From NCBI GenBank assembly GCA_965243105.1, contig CBDEUC010000003.1, positions 124,001 to 188,000 of the forward strand: 64,000 nt of DNA, in the 5' to 3' direction. The stretch is from WLWS01 sp965243105 (GTDB taxonomy: Bacteria > Pseudomonadota > Gammaproteobacteria > Eutrophobiales > Eutrophobiaceae). The position numbers and the translations under genes were made by a program. The notes beneath the pieces were generated by a model. That model had not been told where the DNA came from and searched no databases. It saw only the letters and a program-made list of their open reading frames with translations. How positions within the stretch are numbered: position 1 is the first letter of the stretch; each line of letters opens with the position of its first letter. Positions 60,584-64,000 of this stretch are shown here, piece by piece.

Positions 60584-60634
60584 TTACTACCTGTTCTGCA
60601 AAATAAATTTCTCACAATGCCCGGGCCAACCCGC

Positions 60635-62212
60635 TCATAGCCCGGCGGCATTTTTTCGTTCCTGTATCCTGGCTGCTGCCTCTTTCAGTTTCTGGTTATC
60701 CGGAGACACCCTGAGCATCGCGTTTACATAGGCCTCGGCGAGGTCATACCTGTTGTCCTTTATGGCCTGCTTCAATTTGCCCTCGTACTTTTCGGTCAGC
60801 TTGCGCAGGGAACGCTGCGCCTGGGGGCTCTGGGGATCGGACTCAAGCTGGCGCCTGATCCGCTCAAGCAGGCGCCGATCAGATTTTTCAATCAGCTCCT
60901 GCGGCAGATCCACGTTCACCTCGTCTTCTTTTGTGGACGCTGGCGGCAAGGCTGCCTTCGCCGCGCCAGTTTGCGCATCACCGGGCAGCGGGCTGGATGA
61001 ATCTTCCCCACCAGGCGTGATGTCAATACCTGTCTCATCATTCACCGGCTTGATGACCGTCTCTTCGTCCAGCTTCGGGCTCTCGCCGTTTTGCTTGTTG
61101 TCTCCAATAATGGCAAGCAGCAGGAACACCCCAAACAGGACCGCGATGACCTTTAATGGTTTCCTGTACCAGGCCCTGGATACGGGTTTTTCGATGACCT
61201 CGGTTTGTTCGCTGCGAACATCCGCACGAATGGTAATCTTGTCAGCCACTTGCTGTACCGGCGCCTGCGGTTTTTCTGCCGGACTACTGCTTGCCACTGC
61301 CGTCGCCGCCTCGCTGGCGCCAGTTTCGCCATTGATCTGTGCGCGCCACGCGACCACGGTTGCTGGCCTGTCATCGGCTTTAAACGCCATTCCGTTGTCG
61401 ATCGCCTGCAGCAGTGCGTGGGAATAACCCGGTGGAGCAATTTCCACTGCGCTGACATAGCTGTCTCGCTGGGTGTGCAGCAGGGCCTCGCTTCGATCCA
61501 TTGCCTCGGACGGGGAACGTCCGATCACTGCGCGGTACATTGTCGCCGCAAGCCCATATATGTCTGTCCAGGGCCCCTGCTTATCGCTTTTGCTGACATA
61601 TTGTTCAAAAGGTGCAAAACCCGGGGATACCATGCTGGTCAGGGTATGAGTCTTTTCCCCAAGGGATTGCCTGGCTGAACCAAAATCCAGCAGCACGGGG
61701 CTACCGTCACTACGAATAAAAATATTTGGCGGCTTGATATCGCGGTGAATAAAGCCAGCCTGGTGAATTTCTTCGAGTCCATCCAGTATCGGCAGGATGA
61801 TTTCCCGAATACGCTCTTCCGACAGCGTCTTTTCCTGCTTCAGCAATTCGTGCATGGCCTGTCCCTTTTCATATTCCATGACCATGTAGGCGCTGTTATT
61901 TTCCGGAAACACCGTAAGCACCCGCACAATATTTGAATGCTTAAATTGCGCCAGTGTTTGTGCTTCACTCATGAAACGATCCAGGCCCCAGCTGAATTGC
62001 TTGCCGTGTTCGCTGGAAACCGGGTGAATGGAATGATCGCCATCACGTACCGCCAGCTCAACCGGAAGGTATTCCTTGATAGCCACTTGCTGGTTGAGGT
62101 TGGTATCCTGGGCGAGGTAGGTTATGCCAAACCCGCCCTGGCCAAGGATCTCCTTTATAACGTACCAATGTAGTTGGTAGCCTGGCTGTAGTGAATTTCT
62201 ATGTCGCTCCAT
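60635..62212 (-). CDS. transmembrane serine/threonine protein kinase
   Basis: A 525-residue Hanks-type kinase. The N-terminal kinase domain (about residues 17-290) has GQGGFGITYLAQD (glycine loop), VAIKEYLP (ATP lysine), FIHRDIKPPNIFIR (catalytic loop) and VLLDFGSARQ (metal loop). A Pro/Ala-rich linker, one membrane helix near 350-370 (VIAVLFGVFLLLAIIGD) and a helical, TPR-like C-terminal domain follow; the latter would be periplasmic and may sense signals. Its targets are unknown. Confidence 0.9.
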   Translation of the reverse strand: MERHRNSLQPGYQLHWYVIKEILGQGGFGITYLAQDTNLNQQVAIKEYLPVELAVRDGDHSIHPVSSEHGKQFSWGLDRFMSEAQTLAQFKHSNIVRVLTVFPENNSAYMVMEYEKGQAMHELLKQEKTLSEERIREIILPILDGLEEIHQAGFIHRDIKPPNIFIRSDGSPVLLDFGSARQSLGEKTHTLTSMVSPGFAPFEQYVSKSDKQGPWTDIYGLAATMYRAVIGRSPSEAMDRSEALLHTQRDSYVSAVEIAPPGYSHALLQAIDNGMAFKADDRPATVVAWRAQINGETGASEAATAVASSSPAEKPQAPVQQVADKITIRADVRSEQTEVIEKPVSRAWYRKPLKVIAVLFGVFLLLAIIGDNKQNGESPKLDEETVIKPVNDETGIDITPGGEDSSSPLPGDAQTGAAKAALPPASTKEDEVNVDLPQELIEKSDRRLLERIRRQLESDPQSPQAQRSLRKLTEKYEGKLKQAIKDNRYDLAEAYVNAMLRVSPDNQKLKEAAARIQERKNAAGL

Positions 62213-62263
62213 AATCTTCCTTTTACTAACGGGTAAGGCCCAGGCAGGTTGACCGTTTACATT

Positions 62264-63436
62264 CTATTCATTTTTAGCAGCACCGGGTAAAAATATGGCC
62301 AGCAGGTCATTGAGAAAGTCCATGCCCTTTCCACTGGCCCTGATATTGTCATCTTGCCTTTCCAGTAATCCTTCGCCGCTGGCCTGCGCAAGCAAATGCT
62401 CGATAAGGCTAATCTCCAGCCCTGTCCTGGCGGTAAAAAGATCCGGGGAAAACCCGGAAAGCAGGCGCAGGGAATTCATCATGAATTCCAGCACCCGGTC
62501 TTCCCTGGACACGCTTACTTCCCTTGAGACTGCATTGCCCGCAGTGCTTTTCTGCATATAAATGTCAGGAATACGGTGCCGCTGGTAGCGAGTTATCTTA
62601 CCCGCGTGCGCATTGCTTAGCTTGCCATGTGCGCCGGCACCCACTCCATAGTAGTCAGCAAATTGCCAGTAATTAAGGTTATGCCTGCATTCCCGGTCGT
62701 CCCTGGCCCAGGCAGAGACCTCGTATTGACGATAACCCTCGGATTCCAGGAAAGCCTTTCCGTTCTGCTGGATTTCCCAGCATTGTTCGTGAGACGGCAG
62801 GCTGGGTGGCTTGCTATAGAACACAGTATTCGGCTCAAGGGTGAGTTGATACCAGGAAATGTGTTGAGGCTGAAGCGAAACGGCAGTTTGCAGGTCGGCA
62901 AGCGCCATTGCGACATCCTGGCCAGGCAGGCCGTGCATCAGGTCGATATTTACGTTATCAAACCCTGACTCCCGGGCAATATTAATGGCAGCAAGAGCTT
63001 CACTGGAGTCATGTATTCTTCCGAGCCCGGCAAGAGCTTCATCATTAAAACTCTGCACCCCGATAGACAGGCGATTTATCCCAATGCGCCTGTATGCAGA
63101 GAATCTTTCAGCCTCGAAGGTCCCGGGATTTGCTTCGAGAGTTATTTCTGCATCATTGTCCAGGCCCAGCTTGCCTGAAAAAGCGGCAAGCACCCTGTCG
63201 ATAGCTTTTGCAGAAAACAGGCTGGGCGTTCCTCCACCAAAAAATACGGTTTCAATACTTCGTTTATCAGCGCGGGATTTTTCAAGTTCAATATCTGCTT
63301 CAAGTGCAGAAATATAGCTGTCTTCCGGGAATGCCTTGCTTCGTACCTCGTGAGAATTAAAGTCACAGTAAGGGCACTTGCGTACACACCATGGCAGGTG
63401 CACGTAGGCGGATAGGGGTATAGATGACATATTCAT
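62264..63436 (-). CDS. hemW: radical SAM haem chaperone HemW
   Basis: A 390-residue radical SAM protein with the CxxxCxxC cluster motif in PWCVRKCPYCDFNSHE, FFGGGTPSLFSAK and RLSIGVQSFNDEAL. It matches HemW (YggW), a haem-binding chaperone often misannotated as HemN; the preceding cysteine of true HemN (CxxxCxxCxC) is absent. Two nearby ATGs (63436, 63430) could be starts. The start codon lies inside a short duplicated sequence. Confidence 0.92.
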   Translation of the reverse strand: MNMSSIPLSAYVHLPWCVRKCPYCDFNSHEVRSKAFPEDSYISALEADIELEKSRADKRSIETVFFGGGTPSLFSAKAIDRVLAAFSGKLGLDNDAEITLEANPGTFEAERFSAYRRIGINRLSIGVQSFNDEALAGLGRIHDSSEALAAINIARESGFDNVNIDLMHGLPGQDVAMALADLQTAVSLQPQHISWYQLTLEPNTVFYSKPPSLPSHEQCWEIQQNGKAFLESEGYRQYEVSAWARDDRECRHNLNYWQFADYYGVGAGAHGKLSNAHAGKITRYQRHRIPDIYMQKSTAGNAVSREVSVSREDRVLEFMMNSLRLLSGFSPDLFTARTGLEISLIEHLLAQASGEGLLERQDDNIRASGKGMDFLNDLLAIFLPGAAKNE

Positions 63437-63470
63437 TTCTAAAATCCAGGTTCATTTCTTAAGTCCCTGG
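63432..63470. repeat. duplicated TTCATTTCT-containing sequence at the hemW start
   Basis: Two units of about 19-20 bases (63432-63450 and 63451-63470) share TTCATTTCT-AA---CC-GG. The first contains TTTCTAAAATCCAGGTT, the same core as in the tandem repeat at 39639-39689. It covers the hemW start codon and its expected ribosome-binding site. Confidence 0.6.
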
Positions 63471-63491
63471 CAACCTGCTGATTCTCTCAAT

Positions 63492-64000
63492 TCAGGTGGA
63501 TGGCCTGGACCCCTCTCGAGCGAGTGCGGCAGTTTTTCCCACGTAGCTCGTTCGAATTTGAAGCACCAGTGATAAAAGTGCCGGAATAAATGTCAGCGTA
63601 ACAAGTGTGGAAAAAAGTAATCCGAAAAGTACTATTGCACCCAGTCCCCGGTATAGCTCCGAGCCTGCACCGGGACTAAAAACCAGTGGGGACAAACCGA
63701 ATATTGTTGTAATGCTGGACATCATTATAGGTCTCAATCTTGCCCGTGTACTTTCCAGGATCGCTTCATCCACAGGCAAGTTAAGGTCATTAATGTTCCT
63801 GATTGCTCGATCTACCAGCAGTATAGGGTTATTGACTACGGTTCCTATCAGGATTAGAAAGCCCAGCATGGTTATCATGTCAAAGGGTTGATGTATTTCA
63901 GCAAATCCCAGCAAATCCAGCTGCGCCCCAAGCAAGTTCATCAACCACAGGCCAAGAATACTGCCGGCAATTCCAACAGGTACTGAAACAATAATCAGGA
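63492..64000 (-). CDS. RND efflux transporter, C-terminal part (cut by window edge)
   Basis: The reading frame is open to the right edge and encodes the last about 169 residues of an RND permease. LIIVSVPVGIAGSILGLWL, GFLILIGTVVNNPILLVDRA, TRARLRPIMMSSITTIFGL and LYRGLGAIVLFGLLFSTLVT are the conserved final membrane helices of HAE1 and AcrB/MdtB-like proteins. The tail after the last helix is short. Drug, lipid or metal efflux cannot be told from this part. Confidence 0.9.
   Translation of the reverse strand, partial: LIIVSVPVGIAGSILGLWLMNLLGAQLDLLGFAEIHQPFDMITMLGFLILIGTVVNNPILLVDRAIRNINDLNLPVDEAILESTRARLRPIMMSSITTIFGLSPLVFSPGAGSELYRGLGAIVLFGLLFSTLVTLTFIPALLSLVLQIRTSYVGKTAALAREGSRPST

Noticed and set aside
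62264..63436. HemN (oxygen-independent coproporphyrinogen oxidase)
   Set aside because: The cluster motif is CxxxCxxC followed by D rather than the CxxxCxxCxC of HemN, and the length and motifs match HemW.
1..64000. CRISPR arrays, prophage, integrons or restriction systems
   Set aside because: No regularly spaced repeats, integrase, transposase, phage structural or restriction-modification genes were seen on either strand.

Overview
The window looks like chromosomal DNA of a gammaproteobacterium: AcpH-type phosphodiesterase, AceK, YajQ, DUF3301, PdxJ, a free-standing EF-G and a 14-gene nuo operon all point there. This is inference from gene content, not a taxonomic test. No rRNA, tRNA, CRISPR array or insertion sequence was seen.

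Layout. 1-4.7 kb: thiol redox and metals (glutaredoxin C-terminus, TVP38 membrane protein overlapping a mercuric-reductase-like flavoprotein, FieF-type cation exporter, glutathione reductase). 4.7-10.8 kb: a Rieske oxygenase, then a forward run of methyltransferase, acetyltransferase, amino-acid permease, cupin, two VOC proteins and a PLP dehydratase. 10.8-19.4 kb: Ada-like repair protein, metallo-hydrolases, an uncharacterised 563-residue protein, PdxJ, AcpH, glyoxalase II, a pilin-like protein and EF-G. 19.7-24.2 kb: uracil-DNA glycosylase-like protein, a carbazole-dioxygenase-like Rieske protein with a ring-cleavage-type hydrolase, NUDIX and esterase genes.

24.2-32.5 kb, reverse strand: sga, mcl, mtkA, mtkB, hpr and ppc, the diagnostic enzymes of the serine cycle. 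Together they aminate glyoxylate, reduce hydroxypyruvate, carboxylate PEP, activate malate to malyl-CoA and cleave it to acetyl-CoA and glyoxylate. Glycerate kinase, serine hydroxymethyltransferase, enolase and malate dehydrogenase are not in the window. Upstream of it lies metZ, whose leader carries a SAM-II riboswitch joined to an intrinsic terminator and preceded by a near-consensus promoter. Divergent from metZ are icd and aceK, the isocitrate branch-point switch, followed by apbE and small conserved genes.

39.9-45.1 kb: two NhaD-type antiporters, then a copper-delivery pair (SCO1, PCu(A)C) and psd. 45.1-59.8 kb: the complete complex I operon nuoA-N on the reverse strand. 60-64 kb: nitroreductase, a transmembrane Ser/Thr kinase, hemW and the end of an RND efflux gene.

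The least ordinary signals are non-coding: the SAM-II riboswitch/terminator; a dispersed ~123-nt palindromic element present twice (one copy inside the nuo operon) with many compensatory base-pair changes; a three-way-junction palindrome near 39.8 kb; a structured spacer between mtkB and hpr; and an attenuator-like hairpin in the sga leader. Among proteins, the serine-cycle PEP carboxylase appears to have lost the residues that bind the inhibitor aspartate.
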